DNA of 64,000 nt from Toxotes chatareus (Eukaryota > Chordata > Actinopteri > Toxotidae). The translations under genes and the position numbers were made by a program. Every line of letters starts with the position of its first letter. The stretch's first letter is position 1. The notes below the pieces were generated by a model. It saw nothing but the letters and a program-made list of their open reading frames with translations. It ran no database searches and had not been told where the DNA came from. Below are positions 38,532-49,800 of the stretch, piece after piece. The stretch is from the NCBI GenBank assembly GCA_016801885.1, contig CM028900.1, positions 7,099,501 through 7,163,500 on the forward strand, read 5' to 3'.

Positions 38532-41500
38532 GACAAGAGTCTATGTTTGTACACGCAGGAGCATACAGGAATGAAAGCTTGTGTTCTCACATATGTGACC
38601 TCCTGTGTCCTAGAATGTTGCCTCCACCCAACCACACCCCCCTGGTACACACATACACACACATACACACACCGCACACACAAACACACACGTATTCCAC
38701 CCTAGACAGGCCAGGTTGCCAGAGCTACACAAACTCCCACCCATTAGCGGCAGGATTCCAGGATAACCATGGCAACCAGTCTCTCACCCCCGGGGAGACG
38801 AGCAGTAGAACTGAAAGGCTCCATTCAATTTCCACATCCCAGTACAGCACACACAAAAGGACACACATGCACACTTTTCACACACTAACACACACTCACT
38901 GTCAAGCACACACTCTCACAGATTCACACACACAGACATGGACACGTCCAACGCAACCCACTTGCTCTAACAGCCTCGCAGTCACTCCAGCCTTCCCTGC
39001 CTGCCTCCACTGGGGTGAGTGGGAGCTTGTTAGAGAGACCGCACACTACATCCTCTCACCCACGGTCCTCGACTGCACATACACAGCGCACCAGTGAAAC
39101 ATTAATTACACCTCACTCATTGTGATTAGATACACTTTTAGAGGAAGTCGACAGACTCTTTATTTTATGGACAAAGATTATCTTCCTCTCTCCCTGAAGG
39201 CATGAAGCATCTTATCAACAACAAAGCACTGCACTGGGTCATATCACCTCGCGCATCCACAGTGACAATATGACATGTGGATTCTTGTCTACCACTGGTG
39301 TTATGTCACATGGCAGGTACAGGCTGGAGAGATTGGTATCATGTAGAGTAATTTTCTTTGACACCTCTACAGTATCTCTTATGTACACAGATGCAAAAAT
39401 AAAGGTTTGACAGAAATTGTGTAACATAGAGTAAGGCAAGAGGAAATATTGGTATATGATAAAAGAGAGAAGTGCTGTTACAGGATCACTTCAGTGGCTA
39501 ATAAGGATGTAGTTATGATGTCTAGTGAAACCTCCATCCCACTTGAGTGAGCGCAGCGTGCTCCCCAAGTCTCCTCCGTCTCAAACAGCAGAATGTACTC
39601 ACTGGGGTTAACCAAGAGGAGAGAGAAAAGGTTAATGACACACAGTGGGAAATCAACCTCTAAGTATCACAGATAGTATCACAAGAAATGGATAGAGAGG
39701 TATAGGGGTAGAAGAGAATGGGCAGAAATAGGCTGTGTGAGGGAGTGTATCATAAGATTCTTAGAAAAAAAAAATGAAGGGAAGCAGAGAGAAGGTATGG
39801 TCAGAAAGAGGCAGCCATACAGATATAAATGATGGACAAACAAAGCTCAGAAATGTAGGGTGTTGATTATCTCCTGCTCACATTAGAGCCCACACAAACC
39901 ATTAGAAGTGAGCTCAGTTTGAATCAATTTGGAAATTATCTATTCAAGAAAATCTTGAGTGGTACACACACAGCACTCAGCCTTTTACCAACACAATACT
40001 GGTAGTTTTTTGTTATCTTAGCAGCAGATAGCGGGGAGGTGAAGATGGGCGAGGGTGCTGCGTCTTGCTTAGATGGATGGACAGGTGGGAAGACTGGCAG
40101 AAATTAGGTCAGCAAATATTATAAAAGGGTGCGGTGTTGTTTTGGAAACAATGTAGGAGGGAGAGAGAGAGCCAGAAAAATCTGGAACAAGGGAGGGATG
40201 GAGGAAGAGCGGAGTGAGGCGGGCACTAATGACGGGTGCGCCCTGGGCCACACAAGTACAGCTGTCTCCCCTCCCAACTTCAGCAATGTCAGATCAGCAT
40301 AATAAAACCCAGTGTGTTGGTCTGTGCTCACAGGAACAGCCGGGTGGCTTGGTGAAAGAAAAAAAAGTCAACATGGGAGAGGAGAATTGTGCATCACCGA
40401 ATCCTATTGTCTCTGCGTCGAGCTTGTGGAGTTTCTTAAACAAACCCCAGCGATGCTCAGGGAGACTGTAGTTTAGAAATGAGCGAGTGGTGGTGGACAC
40501 TTAAACCTCCGGCAGCTTGGCTCACTTCGCTTTCATTGAGTTTCCAGTGGTTGACGTCAGAATGTGTCCAGAGTGCACTGACTCACACATAATATGCAGG
40601 CTCTGCCCACCACCTTGTCTTTTTGTTTGTGCCCTTAGTGGCCTTGTGAAAAGGATTTACGTACACGTACTGCATCATGTCAGAAGTATATCTCCAACCT
40701 CACCTCACATCCAGTGTCTCTCATCACTGATGTCATACACCCAGGTCTTACAGGGCAAACAGAAAGTCAGCTCAAATACTATCTATACTGGACTTGATCT
40801 TTGCATATTATTTGCACATTTATTGGATGGACCTACATGTAGGAGGATATCTGCCTGTCTGACTCACTCCTTGTCTGTCTGACCACCCCCTCCTTCTAGC
40901 CTGCCAGTGCTCTCTTTGTGTCTCTCACTGTCTTTCTCCTCCTCTCTTGCCTGTGTTTGTCTTAATCATTGCTGAGGTGATGTGGGCCAGGCAGAACCAG
41001 TGGATAATGTGATTAGAAGGAGCTCAGGCGCAAAGTCTCTACTCTGATTGTTCCCATCATCTGTGACTTCAGTCACATTTGTTGGGGATGTCCAGGTGAA
41101 AAATGGCCTTGATCAGATCTCCAAACTTGCTACTTAACCTCAAGGTGTGTGAGCCTCGCCTCTTTTTGTAAATGTGTGTATGTATGTGTACACCTGCTCT
41201 GCCCCAGATGGCCATAGACCATAGAGGCCAAAAAGGGAACAGGGGGTTAGGCATGTGTGTGCACACACATATATATTTGTAATCCCCCCTGTGTGCATGT
41301 GACGAAGGATAGTGAGTGTGTTTTTCAGGCCTCCAGAGGCTCCCCAGATGAAGGAAGCATTGGATCAGGCAAGCCAGGCGACAGTCCCCAGCATGTGCTG
41401 CAGCTGGCCCCCGGGGAACTTTGGATAGTGTGTCTGCCAGACCCCTGGAGGGGGGAGGTGAGCAGAGGAATAGTCGTCCTCATCAGAAAAAAGATGAAGA

Positions 41501-43327
41501 TGGTTTTGACATGACAAGCATGTCATTAATCATAAGATTCTCCAGGCAGTGTTCGTGGTTCTAGCTGCTCTTGATGGAAAGAACCAAAGGAATGGACTGG
41601 ACTAGTCATGGGAATAGGAGGTGTGTGCGTGTATGTGTGTTTAGTTCTGTGTTACTTCTGTGGCTTCATTATTGCCCTATTCCCTATTCCTTCTGTCGTT
41701 CCTGGCTCTGGCCGTGTACCATCAGCCCCTCTGGCAGCTACATCCATGACAGGTACAGAGAGAGAGAAAAAGCACTCGGTAGGAAGCAAATCTGTCACCA
41801 TGATAACTAAAACATGTCAGTGTGGTAGAGATGTGTGTTCGAGGTGCACACGTGTGCATGCCTGTGCAGTTTGGATAGCTCATTGTAATCCAACAGTGAA
41901 GAGTTTATTTCACAGCTTTAGAGAAGGAAGAGACAAGGACGGTGTTCTGAAAGAGCTGGAGCAGCCGGTTTATCTGCCAAGAAGGGGGTTAGGGGGAAAG
42001 ATGGGGAGAAAAATCAAGGCACAGCTAAACTGTGAGACGCGATGAAATGTGTCTGTGTGTGTGTTCGTGTGTGTGTTCCTGGCCTCAGGGGAGCCAACTC
42101 CTCTCTCTGGACTAGGCTGAGCCCACCTGAGTCTCTGTCCCACCCCGCCAGCTGTTTCCCTCACCACCTCCAAACCTTCCCCCATCACCCTTACCTCCGT
42201 CCTCCAAATTCACTCACTCCCACTCCTCTGACTACAACTACAAGCCTGGTGCCACTCAGATGAGCCAATTAACAGTGCTCATGTATCTCTGCAGTCATGT
42301 AATGTTTTTTGCCTCCAAACCACAGTATTGATTTGAATTGCAGATAATCGTGCTGCAAAGTAAAAGTTGAGCTGCTGCATAGACATTCCATGACCTGTAA
42401 TACATTGCACTGACAGCTGTAGCCCAGTGTTTTCTACTGAATTGACTCCAGCTTTTACACTGCGCCACTAGCGGAGCAGTATGAATTCCCATATAAGGCA
42501 GGAGGACCCTTTCTAACCTCCTCCCTCCTCCTCCACTCTCTCTTTTCAACCCCCTCACTCCTTCACTGCAACCAGCTAACAATGTCAGCTCACTCTTCCC
42601 TTTCTGCTGAGACCGTGGTCTAATGCCCTAAAGACACACACACACATACACGCATACATGGGCAAATACCTTATAAAGGGCTGCCTCAGAACAGCAGTCC
42701 TGGGTCAAACACTGGTGTTTTTTCAGTCTGAGAACTGATACTTGTCATTGTGTGTTTTCAGTCTGCCGTTCACTGAAATACCTGTCTGGACATCTTCATT
42801 GCCTTGCATCCCTGTAAGCCTCACAACACAGTAAATATTATATCAAAACTCCAGGCCGAGCCTCATGAATCCAATGGGGTGGGGGGGGGGAGAACAGGAA
42901 GTGGAGGGATGGATTGAAGGGTGAAGATACTGAAAATGGAGAGAGGAAAAAAAAAAACCACAGAGCTGATAAGGCCTTCGGCAGAGGAAGTGTCGTTCTC
43001 GGCCAATCCCCAGTGGACTCCCAGTATCCCACTCTTCCCCTGCTGCAGGATGTGTCCCTGTGTGGGAATACACATGGAATGTGGCCCCTTTTGTTTAGTG
43101 TGTGATAGGCTCCTGGTTGGCGGTCACTTGTGTGTCTTATGTGTGACATGTCAGAGCAACATTCAGCAGTCCTCTCTGGGTAAGACCCTCCTAGGAAAAC
43201 AATGACTAGTGTTATGGCTGCTATCTTTCAAAGCCCCTCCTTGGCTGATGGAGCACTTGCTGGGCTTTCACTGTGCTTCGCGTCCATTGACAACAGATTA
43301 AACAAAGGGCTAAAAAGGCATCTACAC

Positions 43328-43568
43328 CAGTGGTTCTCAACTTTGTCAGATATACCCCTTAAACCCAGTATAAGGGGTACCCTCGGATTAACTCAGGCAC
43401 CCCTTCACTGACACCATTCACCATGTTCCAAACCTGTTCATTTAAACTGGACATTAGTTGACACAATTCATGTTCAGATGGTTTGATGAAGTTTGTATTC
43501 ACAGTTCTACACACGTAGAATAGTACCCCCACATACACGTAGTTGGTACCCCTGGTTGGGTATCACTG
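43328..43568 (+). mobile_element. degenerate hAT-type non-autonomous element
   Basis: The left end CAGTGGTTCTCAAC and the right end GTTGGGTATCACTG form an imperfect inverted repeat of hAT type around 241 bases with no transposase. The flanking 8-mers ATCTACAC and TTCCACAT agree at 5 of 8 positions, compatible with an old 8-bp target duplication. The internal CCCCTT...AAGGGG segment may fold on itself. Confidence 0.6.
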
Positions 43569-44011
43569 TTCCACATAAAAGCGGTTTCATCAAATCAGTG
43601 ATATCTTCATTCAATAGACGAACACTTCTTTCATCAGAAGCCAAGTATTTGATCACTATTTATTTCATTCACTATAGCTTATTCAGAAATGTAAGCTCGG
43701 CCCAATGTTTCTGATACACTGCAGAGTATACAATTTCACAGTGGATTTTTTTTCCCCTCTAGAGACCTGTTGTTCTCTTTGCCCAAGGCGTTAACAAAAG
43801 TACAACTCTTAAAAAGGCCTTTAAATAGACTCTCTAAAACTGTCGAAGCCTACCTTGGCCTTTTACGCAATAATATGTCTACACAGAGAGACCATTTGAG
43901 CTTGAGGCTACGTCCTACACTTGGAGTGCTACCTTGTCAAGCAGTAAGGGAACATGTTTTCTTTATGAGAGCTTACAGGGCAGGAAAGACATTCGGACAT
44001 GAGTAGAGAGA
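43569..44011. other. spacer between hAT remnant and tbc1d4 poly(A) site
   Basis: About 440 bases with no feature recognised. A plus-strand open frame at 43770-44006 is not low in complexity but resembles no family I know, so I do not call it a gene. Confidence 0.5.
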
Positions 44012-46599
44012 AAACAAGGCAAGGTGAGGTTTATTGAAGAATTCATGACAGTTCCTTTGTGTAGCCCTCATATTGACAGTCCTTTTAAAAAACACAGTGA
44101 TATGAGCACTATTTAGTAGTCAGGACTCAGAGCACCTGATGTAAAAGAAAGACCCTTCACTGACTACAATGAAGTGCTTTACATTAGATATCGACAAAAC
44201 GGTCTCATATCTCCAACTAATGGAGAATAAAGGCCATTAACTTTTGGCACTGTTTAATAAGCTGAGAAAAAATAAACATTGCGTAATGATGAGTAAACAA
44301 GTCTTATTTTTTCTCTTTTTTTTTTTTTTTTAGTGTCCAGTCAAGTTTTTAACCGCCAATATTTGGTATCTTTTCAAGCTTTCATCTTAGTACAAACTTT
44401 AAGAATGCTGAACAGGTGTAGTTAAACAAATATTATCCCATTTAACGTACAATACATCACAGAATTTTGGGTGTATTCGTTCATTTTTCATTCATTCATT
44501 ATTGAAAAAGCAACCACATCTTTGGTTCAGTGATCAATTTCAATGATGCACAAATACTCTAAATAAGCAAACTACAGGCAAAAAGAGGCAGGAAAGCCGT
44601 CAGCAGGACTGTATTCTACATATCCTTCAACAGATTTCAAGATGAATCGTTTGATATGTTGCACTTGCTGAACTGTTGAGAGAATCCCTGCTGTTCAGAG
44701 GCGACCATTTCTCTATTATTTATGAGAAGTTTGGTGCAAACGTTTACAACGTCTCCTCAATTACCACAAGAACATTTCACCGTGACAGTGGATGTCAGGC
44801 CCGATTTATCAAACTATCAAACTTTGTGTGAATTAGCTCCTGTAACTTTGCAAAAGTAAGAAAGTACACTGGGTATATGCAAACACGCGAGGCTCTTAAA
44901 CATAAGCATACTGTATTGCATTGCATGCCAAAGGGCTTAAGTTTGAGAATAGAAGCTTTACAGTGAAACAGACATGAACATGTCACCACAACGTGTCACC
45001 AAGGACAGGAAGACCGACAGACGCGGTTAGTGATTTTTGTCTTGACAGAGATCACCTTGGTTTTAATGTTCAGGTGTTTTATGAAAGCGAAGGCCTGGTT
45101 TGCTTTCAATCAGAACTGGCAATGGTGAGTCAGACACGGAGGTGGGATAAAACAAAACTGAGGAGAGAGCCAGGGACACTCTTTGAATTCATTTGAACTG
45201 TCTGCCCCTACACTAAGCCAGTTCACTGCGCAGCTTGTGTGTATGTGTGTGTACATATACTGTGTACTGTATGTTTCCTCAAAAGGAAACTGAAATGTCT
45301 TTACAGTGTTATTTCCTTTGAGGGCTCTCTACTGACCTAAACCCTCGAGCTTCACTGCAAACTTTGTACAGGAGTGTACATGTGACCAACCACAATGCAG
45401 CTGCTGCTATGTGTAGTCTTGAAATCTTGAGCCTTGCAGCACCAGCTGCTTGTAGTCCACATTCAGATACTACAGTAGATGTTCCTAGATCTGTCAAACC
45501 TTGGGCTGACAAAAACAAGAAGCCATACAGACTTTCAGAACACAAGCATGTGATGTACATTCCAATCGCTCCTTCATCTCTGTCTGTTTTTCAGTGCCTC
45601 CTGGGGAGTGTGAACTGTGCCTCAGTGTCTGAACATGGTGCTAAAACGAGGCGACACCGCGGTCAATCACACAGGAAACTGAGAAGGCAGACGACCTCAC
45701 ATCCTGCCTGAGCTTTGGAAGAAACACTTCCTCCTTAAAAGCAGCAAGTGCGCGTACTAAAGATCTCTCATGTGAAGGCAGTAGTGTGGTGCTGAGAGAT
45801 GAGCAACAATATAGTACACAGCTGCTAAAACTTAAAGCCTAATATGGCAGACATGCACCCTGATGCCTATGTGGTGACAAAAAAAAAAACAGATTATTAT
45901 AACAATGATCTTTGGATGGAAATTACATTCACAATCATTTTAAGTGAATAAAAGGAAATAACACAGCAATGTGATTAGCCTGAGGCAGAGTTTCCATCAC
46001 AGACACAAGTTCAAAAATAACAGTAACAATGGGGTCTCAACTCCAGGATTATGCACACTGGTAATGGCTATATGTTGAACCTGAGGTCCAAAGGATTGTT
46101 TGCCAACAGGCACCTTCTGTTCACTGCTTTTGTGGTGCTACTGAGACTGGTAGTAAATACATCAAGGCAGTGCTCGAAAAGATTTGCAGAGGCAGACACA
46201 TTTCTCACTTGTGTCAATCTAGAAAATATCCCTGTGATTACTAAGAGATCTGAATAAGGAACAACGTTGTGCATTTTGATCTCACCTTCAAACTGGCAGT
46301 GAAACAGATGAGACAGAAAAGCAGCTCTGATCGACTGACGGAACAGTCTGTTTGCTAATATAACTGAAACCATCCTCCCACCACTCTATTATCTGCTGAC
46401 AAATATCACGTAGATATTTCCCATATAGTCTGCACATCTCAAGTCCAGACATCACACATTTACAAAGCGCTGCCACTCTTGTGCAGCAATACAACAATAG
46501 CTGTTGAGCTGAACAGCCTTCCACTAAAGCAGTCTCCATTTGTTCACTTCAGTCTCTTTCTGAGCGTCTGCCCAGAGCAGCCAGCGCCCCTGGTTGCCA
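44012..46599 (-). other. tbc1d4: probable tbc1d4 3' UTR
   Basis: About 2.6 kb follows the stop codon without any supportable coding exon on either strand. The first canonical AATAAA on the minus strand after the stop is at 44035-44030. A variant ATTAAA lies at 44258-44253 and could give a slightly shorter end. The segment includes a poly-T run (plus strand) near 44317-44332. The extent is inferred from signal position only. Confidence 0.6.
44030..44035 (-). terminator. poly(A) signal AATAAA for tbc1d4
   Basis: The minus strand reads CTTCAATAAACCTCACC. Roughly 20-30 bases further on comes a T-rich stretch (TTGTTTTCTCTCT), the usual layout of a vertebrate cleavage and polyadenylation site. Cleavage would fall around 44010-44018. 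Confidence 0.6.
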
Positions 46600-46830
46600 T
46601 CAGGGCTTCTTGGATGCAGTTTTGGCTTTCCCATTGGGTCCTGTTTTGATCTGGGTCATCTCCACATCTGTCAGGGTGTCAGGGGGAAGGCACGAGCGCA
46701 TGCGTTCAATGGTCTTCTGGTAAGCTGCCCTCTCCTGCTCAAGAGAGCGAATCATGTGCTTCATTTTGCTCTCTCGAGAAAGGAAGTTCTCCACGCTCGT
46801 CTCCAGCGACTGAATCTTCTGCCGTGCAGC
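46600..46830 (-). CDS. tbc1d4: tbc1d4 last coding exon: coiled-coil tail and stop
   Basis: This exon encodes 76 residues (AARQKIQSLETSVENFLSRE, then KMKHMIRSLEQERAAYQKT) ending NGKAKTASKKP, then TGA at 46602-46600. The tail resembles human TBC1D4, which ends in a similar Asn/Lys-rich stretch, and not TBC1D1. The acceptor is GTCCTCCAG. Confidence 0.96.
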   Translation of the reverse strand, partial: AARQKIQSLETSVENFLSRESKMKHMIRSLEQERAAYQKTIERMRSCLPPDTLTDVEMTQIKTGPNGKAKTASKKP

Positions 46831-49800
46831 CTGGAGGACAGCAGGCGTTGTACCTCAGTAAATACAGGGTATCGTACAAAGATAGAAATTTGGACAGAGG
46901 ATAGATAAAAAGCCCCGGAGCTTCAAATATTAAGAAGTCAACTAGAAGTCAACATAAGTGTGACTTTTTTCAAGTATCCTATTTCAAAATCTGAAAAATT
47001 AAATGCAATAAAACATGACTGTAGTTAATACAGAGCCGGTGATTTGTGTAAATCACTTGTTAAATGTTGTAGCAACAGTTATCCAACATCATAACTCCAA
47101 GAGTCCACTAAATTGTCTTTGTCACATCAGAGATCATAGGAGCTCAATACCTCTTTGACCTTCAGTAATATGAAGACCATGAGGTGTGACTGTATCTGTC
47201 CTGTCGCACAAATTCACAAACTACTGATCAAAATTACATAGAAGTATCTGAACACATACAGAGTTCAGTTCCTTTGTCTCTCTATCATTTCCACAGTGTT
47301 TTTTAACTTATGTTTCAGCGCCATCTATGGGTAGTCTGAGACACTACCAGTGACAACTGCTGCAGATATGTAAACATTAAAGGGGCCGTCACCAGTCCAG
47401 CAAAAGAGGGAATTATAAACTGACTGATAACTAAAAAACTTTCCACATGTACGTATAAGATCTCTCAAGCTTTAGAATAATGAATACCATTTCAAATTAT
47501 ATATCGAGCAATTGGTGTTGTTTCCTGAAATAATTTATATAAATGTGAATGAAAGGTAATGCATAAGGAGGGTGATCTGGTTGCAGATCAGAAAGTAAGT
47601 CTGATCCTTCTCTTCCTTACCTGAAGTTTTTCCAGCAGGTCCATGTTCTGTTTCTTCAACTGCACATTTGTCTTTTCTAGTTTGTCGAGCCGGTCCGAGT
47701 CATCAGGCAACGGTCCGGCATCTAACATCTCATCCTGTAGGACGTGGTATTCCACCTCGTACGCATGCAGCTGCTTGGAGATGTCCATCTCCATTACCTG
47801 GCAAACAAAAGGTCACACAGCGAGACAGTGAGACAGATTGATGATAGTCTATCGATACTGTAAGTAAGATCCAGCAAAATTAGACTGTATAGAGAGATAA
47901 CTCTGGTGATATTCAGCATTTTCTTAATGTTAGCAAATCCCTAGAAAATACAAAAATCTATTAAAGACACACTGACGCACTGGATGACATGTTCCTTCAT
48001 GATTATGAAAACACACACACATTTGCAGCTTAAAATTGTCCCCATCAAATTCACTATTTACTCCTGTTTGAGTAACATTTGATCAAAACTGCAGTGTCCA
48101 GCTCTAGGTAATTAGGTGATTAGCCTTTCTTTCATTTTAAGCATATATCTGAAACCAATTTTTCAACATTTACATCTTCACAAGAAACAAATGGGCTTGG
48201 GGAAGAACTCACTATCATAATTAATGAGAAGCTTTTAACTAGTGTCCAATCAAACAATCAAACAATATATTTCATGTTTACATGGCTCACTTCGCTCTTT
48301 GTACCTTTGCAATGGTTTGCTCCATCTGTGTCTGAGTGAGGGTGGGAAGTGTAGTTTTCAGATAGTCCACAATGCTCTCAAAGCTGTCACACTCCACTAT
48401 CTCCCCCTCATGGCTGCTCAGGAGACAGAGGGCCACTTTAAAGATCACCTCGGTCCCCTGGACAAATACAAAATCTGAAAAAAAAAAAAAAAAGCCCACA
48501 TAGTCAGGCATAAAACACACAAATGCTTCACACACTTTACCTTAAAGATTTAATTGTTATGAGGCTATTTAAATGTCATCCTCTTTTGAAAATAGCACTG
48601 TTGCTGATAAGCATTTGTGTGTGAGCAAACACAGGGGCCATTATTCTAAAAATATACCAAAGATGCGGGACACAAAGCCGAGAGGGAACTGTGAGGCGAA
48701 CAGAGTGAGGAACCACGGCGCTGCGTAGAGGCTCGGGCAGATCTCGTGCTCTTCGAAGTGATTGTACAACTCACGGTGGTAGTCGTGTAACAGTCTGGAG
48801 AGCTGGTACATCTGAACCTGTGATAACACAGACAACGTGCACAGGCATAAACACTCACATACAAACAGATAATACCCATCCAGAACAAAACATGCTGTGC
48901 TGGAACAAACTGGTATATCTGGATCTGCAGGGGAAAGAGTATCACAGGACAATCTAAGAATTAATAGCTGTCAAACGAAACTTTACCCAAGCTGGGAGCT
49001 CCTTTAGCATTACCAGAGTTGTTTTAGAGACTTGCTCAGACATGCATCAAGGCCAAGAATTTGATGAGCTGTACGAACACTCTGACAATTTGTTACAGTT
49101 ACACTGACAAGAGCTGCAGTGAAAGGCACAGCAGACAGAAAAGAGAAGCAGAAGTTAGGTCAAGCCAAAATTAGACTGTTATCAGTCTTACAATTTCCTG
49201 ACAGTTACAGAGAATACAAGTAATACCTTTAAGTCCTCGTACTCAACCTCTGCACAAAGAGAACGGCACAAATTCCTCTCGTCTTTTCAAACTTTGGACT
49301 GCTCTTAATAGAACACAGCTGCAATGCAAAGAGAATCAAAAGGCCACTGCTCAGCTAAATGGTTACCTGATGTAGATTAAACATTACCACACCTGCTGAT
49401 GCTTTCACCAAGGTGAAGTCAGCTGATGTTTAACTGAAGCTAACACAGCAGTCATGCAGGTGTGGTTTGAATAGGAGGTGGAGACACTTAACTTCTGTTT
49501 GCTGTTGCTAACTAATAACCCACACTGGCGAGAGGTGTGCTGGGCTTTCTACAGCAGGCAGATGATAGCTAAAAACTGCATGTAAGTAAGAGTCCTGTGT
49601 AAACAATAACTTAAATTTAAAACTACTATGTGAGTCTTTTTGTGATTATAGCTATTCTATGATTGACTGAAGCCAAATGCTAAAATTACTGTAAGCAAAT
49701 GAGAAAAATCTTGGTGAAAACTCGTATTGTTTAATCTTTTGTGCCCTTTGGTCATATATATGCACTGCTGTCTATCACAGTGTCTTTTCTGATACCAGCA

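Larger units (their letters stand above)
32196..43327. other. non-coding region, no gene recognised
   Basis: No coding exon supported on either strand. The region holds microsatellites, a perfect palindrome and scattered AC-rich stretches (38640-38940). Near-match X-boxes lie at 38763-38776 and 41794-41807. Confidence 0.6.

Noticed and set aside
38543..39097. 184-aa plus-strand open frame
   Set aside because: His/Thr-rich translation of AC-rich DNA; stop codons are rare in such sequence by composition.
40517..40882. 121-aa plus-strand open frame of ordinary composition
   Set aside because: It contains several Cys/His residues but no zinc-finger spacing or known motif. Chance is likely.
46051..46257. 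68-aa plus-strand frame within the 3' UTR
   Set aside because: No family resemblance or splice sites; it is antisense to the presumed 3' UTR.
48641..48952. Longer minus-strand reading through the acceptor at 48817
   Set aside because: The upstream part is intron. The exon begins at VQMYQL, which joins in phase to the DMVSLQ exon.
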